A DNA stretch of 64,000 bases. It comes from Roseateles asaccharophilus. GTDB lineage: Bacteria; Pseudomonadota; Gammaproteobacteria; Burkholderiales; Burkholderiaceae_C. A program made the position numbers and the translations under genes. The stretch lies in assembly GCF_004362405.1 (NCBI RefSeq), contig NZ_SNXE01000001.1:62001-126000 (forward strand), read 5' to 3'. Every line of letters starts with the position of its first letter. Position 1 is the first letter of the stretch. The notes below the pieces were generated by a model that searched no databases, was not told the DNA's origin, and saw only the letters and a program-made list of their open reading frames with translations. Shown piece by piece: positions 15,795-25,961 of the stretch.

Positions 15795-17336
15795 ATGTTC
15801 AGCCTCAAGCGATGGAGCTTTGCCCAGCGGATGTATCTGATGAGTTGCGTCGTCAGCCTCGCGCTAGGCGCTCTGGCGGTGATGGTGTGGGTACAGCTGT
15901 CGAGTCTGAGCGGGGCCGCCAAGAACATCGGCCTCAGCCATGTTGCTGCACTGGATCATGTCCGCACCATGGAGCTCAACTTGACCCGGGCTTCCCTGCA
16001 GCTGCGCCACGCCATGCTGGCTCGCAATGAAGCGGAGCGCTCTGCGGCTCTGGTCCAGATTTCTGAGCACCGCGCAGCGCTCGATGCAGCTCGGGCAGCC
16101 TACCAAGGCCTTCAGGGCAGCGCCCGGGAACTGAACCAGCAACTCGATGCCTTCTGGTCCATCGCAGAGGCGAATCTGTCCATGGTTCAGGCCGGTGACC
16201 GCGATGCAGCATTCGCCTTTTTGGTCGAGAAGACCGTTCCTGCCCGCAATGCGGTTCTCGACGTGATGGGGCATGGCGTTCAGTACCACCGACAGGCGCT
16301 GAGCGAATCGATTGAGCGGGACTTGGTTCGCGATGCGGACACCATCATGTGGGAGATCAAAGGCGTGGTCCTGCTGGTAGCCCTGCTGATGCTGAGCTCG
16401 GTATGGATACTGGTCCGGCAGCTGAGAGGCCGCGTGAGCGTGTCGCAAGCGGTCGCAGAGAAGGTGCGCGACGGCGAACTGGATCAGCTTGTCAAAGACG
16501 AGGGTCGTGACGAATTCAGCCCATTGCTTGCCGCCTTGCTGGCAATGCAAGGCAGGCTGGCCGAACTGGTCAGTGATATCCGCGACAACGCCGAGAGCGT
16601 CGCGACGGCGAGCGCACAGATCAGCCAGGGCAACTCGGATCTCAGCGTCAGAACCGAAAAGCAGGCTTCGGCCCTGCAACAGACGGCCGCCTCGATGGAG
16701 CAGATCAACGGCACAGCCCTCAGCAACGCCGACAGTGCAGCACAGGCAAGTCGCCTAGCCCAGCAAGCCTCTGGCGTTGCCGAGCAGGGGCGTAAGGTGG
16801 TTGACGATGTCGTAACGCAGATGCGCGCCATTGAACATGCGTCCAAGCAGGTGGAGGACATCATCACCGTCATCAACGGCATCGCTTTCCAAACCAACAT
16901 CCTCGCGCTCAACGCCGCGGTGGAAGCAGCCCGCGCCGGGGAACAAGGCCGGGGCTTCGCCGTGGTTGCGGGTGAAGTCCGGACTTTGGCGCAGCGCAGT
17001 GCTGAAGCTGCGCGCCAAGTCAGGAGTCTGATCAGTCAAAGCGTCGAGCGAGTGGCGACGGGGGCTGGCTTGGTCGATCAGGCAGGGCGGACCATGCAGG
17101 AAGTTCGGACTTCGGTACAGCGCGTCAGTGACATCGTGAGTGAGATTGCCGCTGGCAGCCGGGAACAGATGAGTGGCGTTTCCCAGGTCAGCGAGGCGGT
17201 GAGCCACATGGATCAGGCCACCCAGCAAAATGCCGCGCTCGTGGAGCAAAGCGCAGCCGCCGCAGAGAGCCTGCGAGAGCAGGCTGCCGGCCTGGTACGC
17301 GCCATGTCCATCTTCCGCACCAGTCCGCGGGGCTGA
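15795..17336 (+). CDS. Methyl-accepting chemotaxis protein
   Basis: 513 aa inner-membrane chemoreceptor. Membrane helix about 12-33, periplasmic helical domain 34-188 (4HB_MCP-like), membrane helix about 189-208, HAMP-like region to about 260, then the cytoplasmic signalling coiled coil. The highly conserved hairpin tip is complete at about 361-398 (INGIAFQTNILALNAAVE, then AGEQGRGFAVVAGEVR). The C-terminus ends FRTSPRG, with no NWETF-type CheR-binding pentapeptide. GAGGAG sits 6 bases before the ATG. It follows the receiver-HPt gene by 128 bp and probably has its own promoter. Its stop is 10 bp from the convergent priA stop. Confidence 0.93.
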   Translation: MFSLKRWSFAQRMYLMSCVVSLALGALAVMVWVQLSSLSGAAKNIGLSHVAALDHVRTMELNLTRASLQLRHAMLARNEAERSAALVQISEHRAALDAARAAYQGLQGSARELNQQLDAFWSIAEANLSMVQAGDRDAAFAFLVEKTVPARNAVLDVMGHGVQYHRQALSESIERDLVRDADTIMWEIKGVVLLVALLMLSSVWILVRQLRGRVSVSQAVAEKVRDGELDQLVKDEGRDEFSPLLAALLAMQGRLAELVSDIRDNAESVATASAQISQGNSDLSVRTEKQASALQQTAASMEQINGTALSNADSAAQASRLAQQASGVAEQGRKVVDDVVTQMRAIEHASKQVEDIITVINGIAFQTNILALNAAVEAARAGEQGRGFAVVAGEVRTLAQRSAEAARQVRSLISQSVERVATGAGLVDQAGRTMQEVRTSVQRVSDIVSEIAAGSREQMSGVSQVSEAVSHMDQATQQNAALVEQSAAAAESLREQAAGLVRAMSIFRTSPRG

Positions 17337-17346
17337 GGCAATCCGC

Positions 17347-19434
17347 TCAGATCGCCAGAGGGTCCACATCCACCGCCCAGCGCTGCAGGCCGCGGTGCTC
17401 GCGTTTCAAGGCATGCAGCTCGGGCATCCAGAGCCAGAGCAGGCGCTGCAAGGCGCCGCGCGTGGGCGACTCCACCAGCATCTGCAGGCGCTCCATATTC
17501 GCTACCCGCGCCACGCTCATGGGCACGGGCGGGTAGATCATCAGGTCTCGCGCCTCGGGCAGGGCCTGGGCCCAGCGCGCCGCGGCGCTGAGAAAGGCCT
17601 GGGCCGCCTCGGCCGTGCGTGCCTCGGCACGCAAGAGGGCCAGGTGTGAATAGGGCGGCAGGCCGGCGCTCTCGCGCTCGGCGAGCTGGCTGCGGGCAAA
17701 GGCCTCGAAGTCGTGCTGCAGCAGGGCGCGGTAGAGCGCATGCTCGGGATGCCAGGTCTGCACCCACATCTCGCTGCGCGCGGCCTGTTCGGCGTCGCGG
17801 CCGGCGCGGCCCGCCGCCTGCATCAGCAGGGCGAAGAGGCGCTCGGGCGCGCGGAAGTCGCTGCTGAAGAGCGCGCTGTCCGGGTTGATGGCGGCCACCA
17901 GGGTGATGCGGCGGAAGTCATGGCCCTTGGTCACCATCTGGGTGCCCACCAGAATGTCCACCTCGCCCTCGTGCACCGCCTGCAGCTGGCTCTCCAGCGT
18001 GCCCTTGAGGCGGGTGGTGTCGGCATCGATGCGGGCCACGCGCGCGCCCGGCAGGGCCGCGGCGAGTTGTTCCTCCAGCTGCTCGGTGCCGCGGCCCAGG
18101 GGGGCGACGTCCTGGTTGCCGCAGTCCGGGCATTCATGCGGCACGCGCTGGCTGAAGCCGCAGTGATGGCAGCGCAGCGTGCGGTCGGCCTTGTGGAAGA
18201 CGCGGTAGGCGCTGCAGTGCGGGCATTCGCTCTTCCAGCCGCACTCCGCACAGTGCAGCACCGGCGCATAGCCGCGCCGGTTCAGGAACACCAGGCTCTG
18301 CTCGCCCGCCTCCAGGCGCTGGCGCAGCGCGGCCAGCAGGGGCGGCGAGAGCGCGGTGCTCACACCCTTGCGGCGCGGCAGCGTGTTCATGTCGAAGAGC
18401 CGCACCCGCGGCAGGGCGCCGCCACCGATGCGCCCTGGCAGGGCCAGGCGCAGATAGCGGCCGGTGTTGGCATGCTGCCAGCTCTCCAGCGAGGGCGTGG
18501 CCGAGCCCAGGATGACCGGCACCTTCTCCAGGCGCGCGCGGTAGACCGCCAGATCGCGCGCCGAGTAGCGCGCGCCGTCCTGCTGCTTGTAAGAGGGGTC
18601 GTGCTCCTCGTCCACCGCGATCAGGCCCAGCTCGGGCAGGGAGGCAAAGACAGCCAGCCGCGTGCCCAGCACCAGGCGGGCGCGCCCCAGATGGGCTTGC
18701 AGCCAGTTGCCCAGGCGCTGCGCGGGCGTGAGCGCGCTGTGCAAGGACACCATGGGCGTGCCCGCAAAGCGCTCCGCGAAGCGCGCCTCCAGCTGGGGCG
18801 TGAGATTGATCTCGGGCACCAGCACCAGCACCTGGCGGCCCTGGCTCAGCGCATGCTCGGCGGCACGCAGATAGACCTCGGTCTTGCCGCTGCCCGTCAC
18901 CCCGTAAAGCAGCACCGGCGGCGGCGCGGTGTCGCCCGGCGTGAGCAGCAGCTCGTCCAGACGGGCCAGCACCAGAGCCTGGTCGGGGCTCAGCGTGGGA
19001 GGCTCGGGCCGCGGCGCGGGCTCGGGGCTGGCCTCGGCCTGCAGCTTCTTGGGCTTCTTGTCCAGCTTCTTGAGCCGGGCCTGCAGCTGCTCGGGCGAGA
19101 GCTCGCGCAGCTGGGGCGGCAGCACCGAGAGCGCCACCTCGCCGATGCTGCGCTGGTAGTAGCTGGCGGCAAACTCGACCAGCTCGCACCAGCGCTTTGA
19201 GAGCGGGGGCAGCGCGTCTAGCACCGCCAGCACCGGGCGCAGCTGGGCCTCGTCCAGCGCGGCGGCGCCCTCCTCGGACGGCCCCGGCCAGACGATGCCG
19301 GCCAGCTCGCGCCGACCCAGGGGCACGCGCACCAGGCTGCCGGGGGCGATGGGCTGCTCGCTCAGATAGTCCAGCGGCGCACTCAGACCGCTGTGCTGGG
19401 GCGCTTCCACCGCCACGCGCAGGCGCTGGCTCAT
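17347..19434 (-). CDS. priA: Primosomal protein N' (replication restart helicase PriA)
   Basis: 695 aa. PriA recognises stalled forks and loads DnaB through PriB/DnaT-type partners. The N-terminal 3'BD region (1-105) is followed by a Lys-rich linker at 120-132, Walker A GVTGSGKT (178-185), the DEEH box (275-278) followed by DPSYKQQDG, and motif LGSATPSLES. Eight cysteines in four CxxC pairs (near 397-440: CAEC, CPHC, CHHC, CPDC) form the two zinc sites characteristic of PriA. Helicase motifs V and VI (GTQMVTKGHDF, LMQAAGRAGR) complete the core. The length is slightly under the E. coli protein. It is in the same direction as hemE, separated by 344 bp of structured non-coding DNA. Confidence 0.96.
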   Translation of the reverse strand: MSQRLRVAVEAPQHSGLSAPLDYLSEQPIAPGSLVRVPLGRRELAGIVWPGPSEEGAAALDEAQLRPVLAVLDALPPLSKRWCELVEFAASYYQRSIGEVALSVLPPQLRELSPEQLQARLKKLDKKPKKLQAEASPEPAPRPEPPTLSPDQALVLARLDELLLTPGDTAPPPVLLYGVTGSGKTEVYLRAAEHALSQGRQVLVLVPEINLTPQLEARFAERFAGTPMVSLHSALTPAQRLGNWLQAHLGRARLVLGTRLAVFASLPELGLIAVDEEHDPSYKQQDGARYSARDLAVYRARLEKVPVILGSATPSLESWQHANTGRYLRLALPGRIGGGALPRVRLFDMNTLPRRKGVSTALSPPLLAALRQRLEAGEQSLVFLNRRGYAPVLHCAECGWKSECPHCSAYRVFHKADRTLRCHHCGFSQRVPHECPDCGNQDVAPLGRGTEQLEEQLAAALPGARVARIDADTTRLKGTLESQLQAVHEGEVDILVGTQMVTKGHDFRRITLVAAINPDSALFSSDFRAPERLFALLMQAAGRAGRDAEQAARSEMWVQTWHPEHALYRALLQHDFEAFARSQLAERESAGLPPYSHLALLRAEARTAEAAQAFLSAAARWAQALPEARDLMIYPPVPMSVARVANMERLQMLVESPTRGALQRLLWLWMPELHALKREHRGLQRWAVDVDPLAI

Positions 19435-19778
19435 CGTGGCCTCCGCTCAAGCACTGTCTGAGCTTTGAGCGCCAAGTGGCTGATCCACAAGCCTTTTCCC
19501 CATGGGGGAGATTTCTGTGGATAACTTTGTGGGTGACTTGCTAACAGTTGCAGCGCCGGCCCGGGCTGGCGCCGCGTGGCTTTGCAAGAGCCATTCCCCC
19601 CCAAAACGGTGCAATCCTTATGAATCAAGCACTTAGCCGTCCATCGGGGAAACACCGAGCGGCGCGCGGACTTTGTCCACGACCCCGCCTCGCTGGCTAC
19701 AAACTGGGGATAAGTCAAGGCCTGAGTGCTTACTTACCGGGCCGTGGCCGCCGCTGAACGCCTGCGCCAGCGACCGTC
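19435..19778. promoter_or_regulatory. Non-coding priA-hemE spacer with DnaA-box-like sites and repeated AAGCACT motifs
   Basis: A 344-bp gap with no convincing gene. It holds a perfect DnaA box on the minus strand (TTATCCACA, read from 19516-19524) and near-matches at 19481-19489 (TGATCCACA), 19673-19681 (TTGTCCACG) and 19705-19713 (reverse TTATCCCCA). TCAAGCACT occurs twice (19447-19455 and 19625-19633), and AGTGCTT, the inverse of AAGCACT, at 19725-19731. GCTCAA...TTGAGC forms a small dyad near the priA start. It must carry the priA promoter and could bind DnaA; it lacks the gene neighbours expected of oriC. Confidence 0.5.
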
Positions 19779-20876
19779 TCAGACGGCGCGGCGCAGCTCG
19801 CGCGAGTAGCGGTGCACCTCGTCCACCAGCTCGGCCACGCTCTCGGGCGGCGTGAACTGGCTGATGCCATGACCCAGGTTGAAGATATGGCCGTCCCAGC
19901 CCCCATCGGCGCGCTGCGGGCGGCCAAAGCTGTCCAGCACCGCACGGGCCTGCTCGCGCACCGCAGCGGGCGGGGCGAAGAGCACATTGGGGTCCAGATT
20001 GCCCTGCAGGGCGACCTGGTGGCCCACGCGGGCGCGGGCCCGGCCCAGATTGGCGGTCCAGTCCAGCCCCACCACATCGGCGCCGGCGGCGGCGATCTCG
20101 TCCAGCCACAGAGCGCCGCCCTTGGTGAAGAGGATGGCCGGAATGCGCTGGCCCTCGTGCTCGCGCTTGAGCTGGGCCAGCACACGCCGGGAGTACTCCA
20201 GGCTGAAGCGCTGGAACATGCCATCGGCCAGCACGCCGCCCCAGCTGTCAAAGATCATCACCGCCTGGGCGCCGGCCTCGATCTGCGTGTTGAGGTAGGC
20301 AGCCACGGCATCGGCATTGATCTGCAGGATGCGGTGCATCAGGTCCGGGCGCGCGTACATCAGGCTCTTGACCTGGCGGTAGTCGTCGGAGCCGCCGCCT
20401 TCCACCATATAGCAGGCCAGGGTCCAGGGGCTGCCGGAGAAGCCGATCAGGGGCACGCGGCCATTGAGCGCGCGGCGGATGGAGGTGACGGCGTCGAACA
20501 CATAGCGCAGCTTGTCCATGTCCGGCACGGCCAGCTCGGCCACGGCAGCCTCGTCACGCACGACCTTGGCAAACTTGGGGCCCTCGCCCTGGGCGAAGGA
20601 CAGGCCCAGGCCCATGGCGTCGGGCACGGTGAGGATGTCGCTGAACAGGATGGCAGCATCCAGCGGGTAGCGCTCCAGGGGCTGCAGCGTGACCTCGGTG
20701 GCGTAGTCCACATTCGTGGCCAGGCCCATGAAGCTGCCGGCCTTGGCCCGCGTAGCCCGGTACTCGGGCAGGTAGCGGCCGGCCTGGCGCATCAGCCAGA
20801 GGGGCGTATGGTCGGTGGGCTGGCGCAGGCAGGCGCGCAGGAAATTGTCGTTTTGCAGCTGGGGGAAAGCGCTCAT
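19779..20876 (-). CDS. hemE: Uroporphyrinogen decarboxylase
   Basis: 365 aa cytoplasmic enzyme converting uroporphyrinogen III to coproporphyrinogen III in haem synthesis. Signature 1 is present near 23-36 ([15 protein letters not shown]), followed by [14 protein letters not shown] near 76-89 with the catalytic Asp. Signature 2 is [19 protein letters not shown] near 144-162, and the GHGI segment is near the C-terminus. The length is normal. It is transcribed leftwards, upstream of priA. A GGATAAT sequence close to the start could be part of a -10 element in the 95-bp gap it shares with lemA. Confidence 0.97.
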   Translation of the reverse strand: MSAFPQLQNDNFLRACLRQPTDHTPLWLMRQAGRYLPEYRATRAKAGSFMGLATNVDYATEVTLQPLERYPLDAAILFSDILTVPDAMGLGLSFAQGEGPKFAKVVRDEAAVAELAVPDMDKLRYVFDAVTSIRRALNGRVPLIGFSGSPWTLACYMVEGGGSDDYRQVKSLMYARPDLMHRILQINADAVAAYLNTQIEAGAQAVMIFDSWGGVLADGMFQRFSLEYSRRVLAQLKREHEGQRIPAILFTKGGALWLDEIAAAGADVVGLDWTANLGRARARVGHQVALQGNLDPNVLFAPPAAVREQARAVLDSFGRPQRADGGWDGHIFNLGHGISQFTPPESVAELVDEVHRYSRELRRAV

Positions 20877-20971
20877 GGTCTGGCATTATCCGCTGCGTGA
20901 TCGGCCCGAGTCCGCTGGCCACCAAGCCGGACAGGCCCTGGCTCATTGAGATACATCAAGGAGGAATCGCA

Positions 20972-21592
20972 ATGCCCACACCGAAGCCGAACCGCGGCAT
21001 CCTGGCCGCTCTCGTGATCAGCAGCAGCCTGATGCTGTCGGGCTGTGGCTACAACGAGTTCCAGCGCCTGGATGAACAGGTCAAGGCCAGCTGGGCCGAG
21101 GTGCTGAGCCAGTACCAGCGCCGCGCCGATCTCATTCCCAACATCGTCAACACGGTCAAGGGCGAAGCCAATTTCGAGCAGGAGACGCTCACCAAGGTGG
21201 TGGAGGCGCGCGCCAAGGCCACCAGCATCCAGGTCACGCCCGAGCTGGCCAATGACCCCGCCGCACTCAAGCAGTTCCAGGCCGCCCAAGGCGAGCTCTC
21301 GGGCGCGCTCAGCCGGCTGCTGATGGTCACGGAGAACTATCCCAACCTCAAGGCCAATCAGGGCTTCCAGGACCTGCGCGTGCAGCTGGAGGGTACGGAG
21401 AACCGCATCACCGTGGCCCGCAACCGCTACATCAAATCGGTGGCGGACTACAACGTGCTAGCGCGCAGCTTCCCGACCAACCTCACCGCCATGGTCTTCA
21501 GCTACCAGGTCAAGCCCAGCTTCGAGGTGGAGAACGAGGGCGCGATCAAGGCCGCGCCCACGGTGAGCTTCGACAAGCCGGCCTCCAAGTAA
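20972..21592 (+). CDS. lemA: LemA family protein with lipoprotein signal
   Basis: 206 aa. The N-terminal hydrophobic stretch ends in the lipobox LMLSGC, so the protein is probably lipidated and membrane-anchored. The LemA core follows: YNEFQRLDEQVKASWAEV, QYQRRADLIPNIVNTVKG, then RNRYIKSVADYNVLARSFP, features of the long helical bundle. The start is the ATG at 20972, which has AAGGAGGAATCGCA upstream; a longer in-frame reading lacks this. It is first in a three-gene operon with two TPM-domain genes, 7 bp before the next. LemA and TPM proteins are often paired in bacteria, but their biochemical role remains unsettled. Confidence 0.92.
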   Translation: MPTPKPNRGILAALVISSSLMLSGCGYNEFQRLDEQVKASWAEVLSQYQRRADLIPNIVNTVKGEANFEQETLTKVVEARAKATSIQVTPELANDPAALKQFQAAQGELSGALSRLLMVTENYPNLKANQGFQDLRVQLEGTENRITVARNRYIKSVADYNVLARSFPTNLTAMVFSYQVKPSFEVENEGAIKAAPTVSFDKPASK

Positions 21593-21599
21593 GCCCGCC

Positions 21600-22517
21600 A
21601 TGCGGCGGCTGCTCGCCCTTCTCCTGCTGGCTCTGTGCGTCTGGCCCCTGATGGGCCGGGCCCAGGCCGAGCTGCGACCCCTGCCCGCGCTGACGGCACG
21701 GGTGATGGACAGCACCGGCACCCTCAGCCCGGTACAGCGCCAGGCCCTGGAGGACAAGCTCGCAGCCTTCGAGCGCGAGGCCGGACCGCAGATCGTGATC
21801 CTGATGCTGCCCGGCACGGCGCCGGAGGACATCACCGACTACACCCAGCGCCTGGGTGACGCCTGGAAGCTGGGCCGACGCGAGGTAGGCGACGGCCTGC
21901 TGATCGTGGTGGCCAAGGACGAGCGCAAGGTGCGCATCGCGGTGGCCAAGGCCCTGGAGGGCGCCGTGCCCGATCTGGCCGCACGCCAAATCATCCAGAA
22001 CGCCATCGCGCCGGCCTTCAAGCAAGGCGACTACGCGGGCGGGTTGAACCTGGCGGTGGATCAGCTGCAGGCGCGCATCCGCGGTGAGAACCTGCCCGCC
22101 CCGGAGCCGCGTGCGGCGGGGCGGGGCGCCACGTCCGACGCTGGCCTGCAGCTCGAAGAGCTGAGCGCCCTCTTCTTCATTGCCGTGCCGGTGCTGGGCG
22201 CTCTGCTCACCGCCATGCTGGGCCGCAAGCTGGGCAGCCTGGCCACCGGCGGTGCGGCCGGGGCCGCGGGCTGGATCTTCAGCAGCAGTGTGCTGATTGC
22301 CTTGGGCGCGGGCCTGGGCGCCCTGCTGCTGGTGGGCGTGCTAGGCATCGGTGCGAGCCGCCAGCGCGCGCGCGGCAGCGGCTCGGGCGGCCATGGCGGT
22401 GGCCCGGTGATCTGGGGCGGCGGCGGGTGGAGCGGTGGCGGCGGGGGCGACGGCGGCGGATTCTCGTCCGGCGGGGGTGGTGATTTCGGGGGCGGTGGCG
22501 CCTCGGGAGACTGGTGA
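21600..22517 (+). CDS. TPM-domain membrane protein with Gly-rich C-terminus (YgcG-like)
   Basis: 305 aa. Signal peptide 1-24; TPM domain about 33-155 (VMDSTGTLSPVQRQALEDKL, then VGDGLLIVVAKDERKVRIAV); hydrophobic segments at about 185-205 and 225-250; then a tail that is almost only Gly, Ser and Trp (from about 258). The tail matches the usual form of YgcG/TPM_phosphatase proteins. Exported, with the TPM domain in the periplasm. It lies 7 bp after lemA, and its stop overlaps the next start by one base. Function is unproven; family members have been linked to acid phosphatase activity in plants and to membrane stress in bacteria. Confidence 0.85.
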   Translation: MRRLLALLLLALCVWPLMGRAQAELRPLPALTARVMDSTGTLSPVQRQALEDKLAAFEREAGPQIVILMLPGTAPEDITDYTQRLGDAWKLGRREVGDGLLIVVAKDERKVRIAVAKALEGAVPDLAARQIIQNAIAPAFKQGDYAGGLNLAVDQLQARIRGENLPAPEPRAAGRGATSDAGLQLEELSALFFIAVPVLGALLTAMLGRKLGSLATGGAAGAAGWIFSSSVLIALGAGLGALLLVGVLGIGASRQRARGSGSGGHGGGPVIWGGGGWSGGGGGDGGGFSSGGGGDFGGGGASGDW

Positions 22518-23032
22518 TGCAGCACAAGGGCTTCTGGCGGCGCTTCATCGCCCACCGGCTCTGGGACGAGACCGATGCCCAGCGTGTGCTGCCGCCCGCC
22601 GCGCTGGAGCGCCTGCGCCAGCGTGTGGCGGCCAGCGAGGCCGCGCACAGTGGCGAGATCCGCCTGTGCGTGGAGGCCAGCCTGCCCCTGTCCTATCTGT
22701 GGCGCCGCGCCACAGCACGCGAGCGCGCCATCGCCATGTTCGGCAAGCTGCGGGTCTGGGACACCGAGTACAACAACGGCGTGCTGATCTACCTGCTGCT
22801 GGCCGAGCACCGCATCGAGATCGTGGCCGACCGCGGCCTGACGCGCCGCGTGCCGCCCGAGCTCTGGGAACAGATGCTGGCACAGATGCGCAGCGCCTTC
22901 AGACGCGGCGAGTTCGAGGCCGGACTGGCCGATGCGGTGGACCGCATCGGGGCCCTGCTTGACCAGCATTTCCCGTTGGCGGCGGGCACTTCCAACCCCA
23001 ATGAGTTGCCGGACCGACCTACCCTGATATAG
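22517..23032 (+). CDS. Second TPM-domain protein
   Basis: 171 aa, no signal peptide. The TPM fold is recognisable: SGEIRLCVEASLPL, ARERAIAMFGKLRVWDTEYN, GVLIYLLLAEHRIEIVADRG, then an amphipathic C-terminal helix. It resembles the short cytoplasmic-type TPM proteins that accompany LemA and the Gly-rich TPM protein. The start is either the ATG at 22517, overlapping the previous stop by one base, or GTG 22514. The last 14 bases overlap the convergent mutarotase gene. This gives the common lemA-TPM-TPM order. Confidence 0.8.
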   Translation: MQHKGFWRRFIAHRLWDETDAQRVLPPAALERLRQRVAASEAAHSGEIRLCVEASLPLSYLWRRATARERAIAMFGKLRVWDTEYNNGVLIYLLLAEHRIEIVADRGLTRRVPPELWEQMLAQMRSAFRRGEFEAGLADAVDRIGALLDQHFPLAAGTSNPNELPDRPTLI

Positions 23033-23906
23033 CCGGGGCCAGCAGGGTCAGGCTCTGTAAGCCCACCCAGCTCTCGCCGGGCGCCAGGCTTATCGGGTGT
23101 TCGATGGCAGCGGCTTCGACGCAGAGCATGTGCTCATAGCCCCCTGCGGGCATGTCGGCCAGTTCGGCGCATTTGGCCGCACCGGGGTTCCAGACCACGG
23201 CGTCGGCAAAGCCTTGCTGACGAATCTCCAGCCGGCGCGGCTCACCCTCACCCTGCTCGGTGAGCAGCAGGGGACTGGCCACCTGGTAGTAGATGCGGTC
23301 CAGGTCTTCCAGGCCCGGACTGCCGGGCAGCAGCAAATCGCTGCGCTGGCGTTGGGTCTGGCCGCTGACGCTGTCCAGGTAGTGCAGGCCGGCCAGGCCG
23401 GAAAGGCTGGCGTCGCCCATAGCACCCACACGCAGATAGCTGTGCAGCGCAGTGGTGAACTCGAACGCGCTCTCGCCCGTGTTCTCGCAGGCCAGCTCGA
23501 GCTCCAGGGTCTGGCCCGCCACACGCACGCTCAACTCGGCTTCGAAGCCATGGGGCCAGACCATGCGGCTCGCCGCGTCGTCCGTCAGCCGCAGCACCGC
23601 CAGGGCATCATCGTCCCCGACTTCGGCCGAGACCAGCTGCCAGGGCTTGGTCCGCGCAAAGCCATGCTTCTTGAGCGGACCGCGAGCGGCGAACTGCGGG
23701 AAGCACACGGGCACACCGCCCCGGATGGCCTGCCCGGTGGCGAAGGCGCTCTGGGGCGAGAGGTAGAGCTGTTCCTCGCCGCCGGCAGGTGTCCACGAAA
23801 CGAGATGGGCACCATGCAGGAGCAAGATGGCGCGTGCGCCATCCGGCGCAAGCAGTTCCAGGGCTTCCAGGCCTTGGTAGCGGGTCAGAGCAATGGGTGT
23901 GGCCAT
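23019..23906 (-). CDS. D-hexose-6-phosphate mutarotase (aldose 1-epimerase family)
   Basis: 295 aa, YeaD/galactose mutarotase-like beta-sandwich enzyme, expected to interconvert alpha and beta forms of hexose 6-phosphates in the cytoplasm. Seen: LLHGAHLVSWTP near the N-terminus, GGVPVCFPQF near 63-72, HGFART at about 81-86, TALHSYLRVG with a catalytic His near 155, and the C-terminal VVWNPGAAKC segment. It is transcribed leftwards after the ATP synthase terminator, so it should have its own promoter between that terminator and its start. It ends tail-to-tail with the second TPM gene. Confidence 0.88.
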   Translation of the reverse strand: MATPIALTRYQGLEALELLAPDGARAILLLHGAHLVSWTPAGGEEQLYLSPQSAFATGQAIRGGVPVCFPQFAARGPLKKHGFARTKPWQLVSAEVGDDDALAVLRLTDDAASRMVWPHGFEAELSVRVAGQTLELELACENTGESAFEFTTALHSYLRVGAMGDASLSGLAGLHYLDSVSGQTQRQRSDLLLPGSPGLEDLDRIYYQVASPLLLTEQGEGEPRRLEIRQQGFADAVVWNPGAAKCAELADMPAGGYEHMLCVEAAAIEHPISLAPGESWVGLQSLTLLAPAISG

Positions 23907-23935
23907 GGCGTGGGGGCAATCGGGGCAGTATCAAA

Positions 23936-23972
23936 AGACAAGGCCCGCCGGACTTGCGTCTGCGGGCCTCTG
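23936..23972 (-). terminator. Intrinsic terminator of the atp operon
   Basis: AGGCCCGC (23941-23948) pairs with GCGGGCCT (23962-23969), a perfect 8-bp stem with a 13-base loop. Read on the minus strand it is followed by TGTCTTTTG. It lies about 45 bp after the atpC stop and before the mutarotase gene, as expected for the end of the ATP synthase transcript. Confidence 0.8.
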
Positions 23973-24013
23973 GAATCTTACGGCGACGCGCGCGCCGCCG
24001 GGATTCTTGGAGA

Positions 24014-24427
24014 TTACTTCTTGCGGAACTTGCGCAGGGCGGCGATCTGAGCGGCCATGGCGGCGAACTCGCTTTGCGCGGCGGCAAAGTCGATATCGCT
24101 CTTGGCGTTCTTCATCGCTTCCTCGGCCAGCTTCTTGGCCTCGAGCGCCTTGGCTTCGTCCAGGTCCTTGCCGCGGATCGCGGTGTCGGCCAGCACGGTC
24201 ACCGTGCCGGGTTGCACCTCGAGAATGCCGCCGGCCACGAAGACGAACTCCTCGCCGCCTTGAGCCGTCTCGATGCGCACGGCACCGGGCTTGATGCGGG
24301 TGATCAGCGGCGTGTGCTGGGGCAGGATGCCCAGCTCGCCGTTTTCACCCGGCAACGCGACGAACTTGGCCTCGCCGGAGAAGATCTGCTCTTCGGCGGA
24401 CACCACGTCAACATGAATGGTTGCCAT
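24014..24427 (-). CDS. atpC: ATP synthase F1 epsilon subunit
   Basis: 137 aa. N-terminal beta-sandwich ([17 protein letters not shown], then [16 protein letters not shown]) and C-terminal helix pair ([16 protein letters not shown]...). It joins the central stalk and inhibits ATP hydrolysis. The start is the ATG at 24427 with AAGGAAG upstream; the TTG two codons earlier is less likely. It is the last gene of the operon, separated from atpD by 74 bp containing a strong hairpin, unlike the short gaps between most other atp genes. Confidence 0.95.
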   Translation of the reverse strand: MATIHVDVVSAEEQIFSGEAKFVALPGENGELGILPQHTPLITRIKPGAVRIETAQGGEEFVFVAGGILEVQPGTVTVLADTAIRGKDLDEAKALEAKKLAEEAMKNAKSDIDFAAAQSEFAAMAAQIAALRKFRKK

Positions 24428-24473
24428 GTTCAATCTTCCTTAGCGTGTGAGAAAAGAGATTCGGTCTGCGAAA

Positions 24474-24493
24474 GGGGCGCGCTGCCGCGCCCC
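24474..24493 (-). other. Perfect GC hairpin between atpD and atpC
   Basis: GGGGCGCG (24474-24481), loop CTGC, CGCGCCCC (24486-24493). It lies about 10 bp after the atpD stop. On the minus strand it is followed by only three T residues, so it is better explained as an mRNA-stabilising or attenuating structure than as a full terminator. Confidence 0.5.
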
Positions 24494-24501
24494 GTCACGC
24501 A

Positions 24502-25926
<1,425 letters not shown>

Positions 25927-25961
25927 TCAATTCCAAAACTTTGCTGCTGCTTGACGCGCGA

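Noticed and set aside
19431-19718. A 95-codon minus-strand gene in the priA-hemE spacer
   Set aside because: No ribosome site, no hydrophobic or domain pattern, and it covers the repeated regulatory motifs.
19435-19778. Chromosomal origin oriC
   Set aside because: DnaA-like boxes are present, but dnaA, dnaN, rpmH or other usual origin neighbours are absent and no long AT-rich unwinding region is seen.
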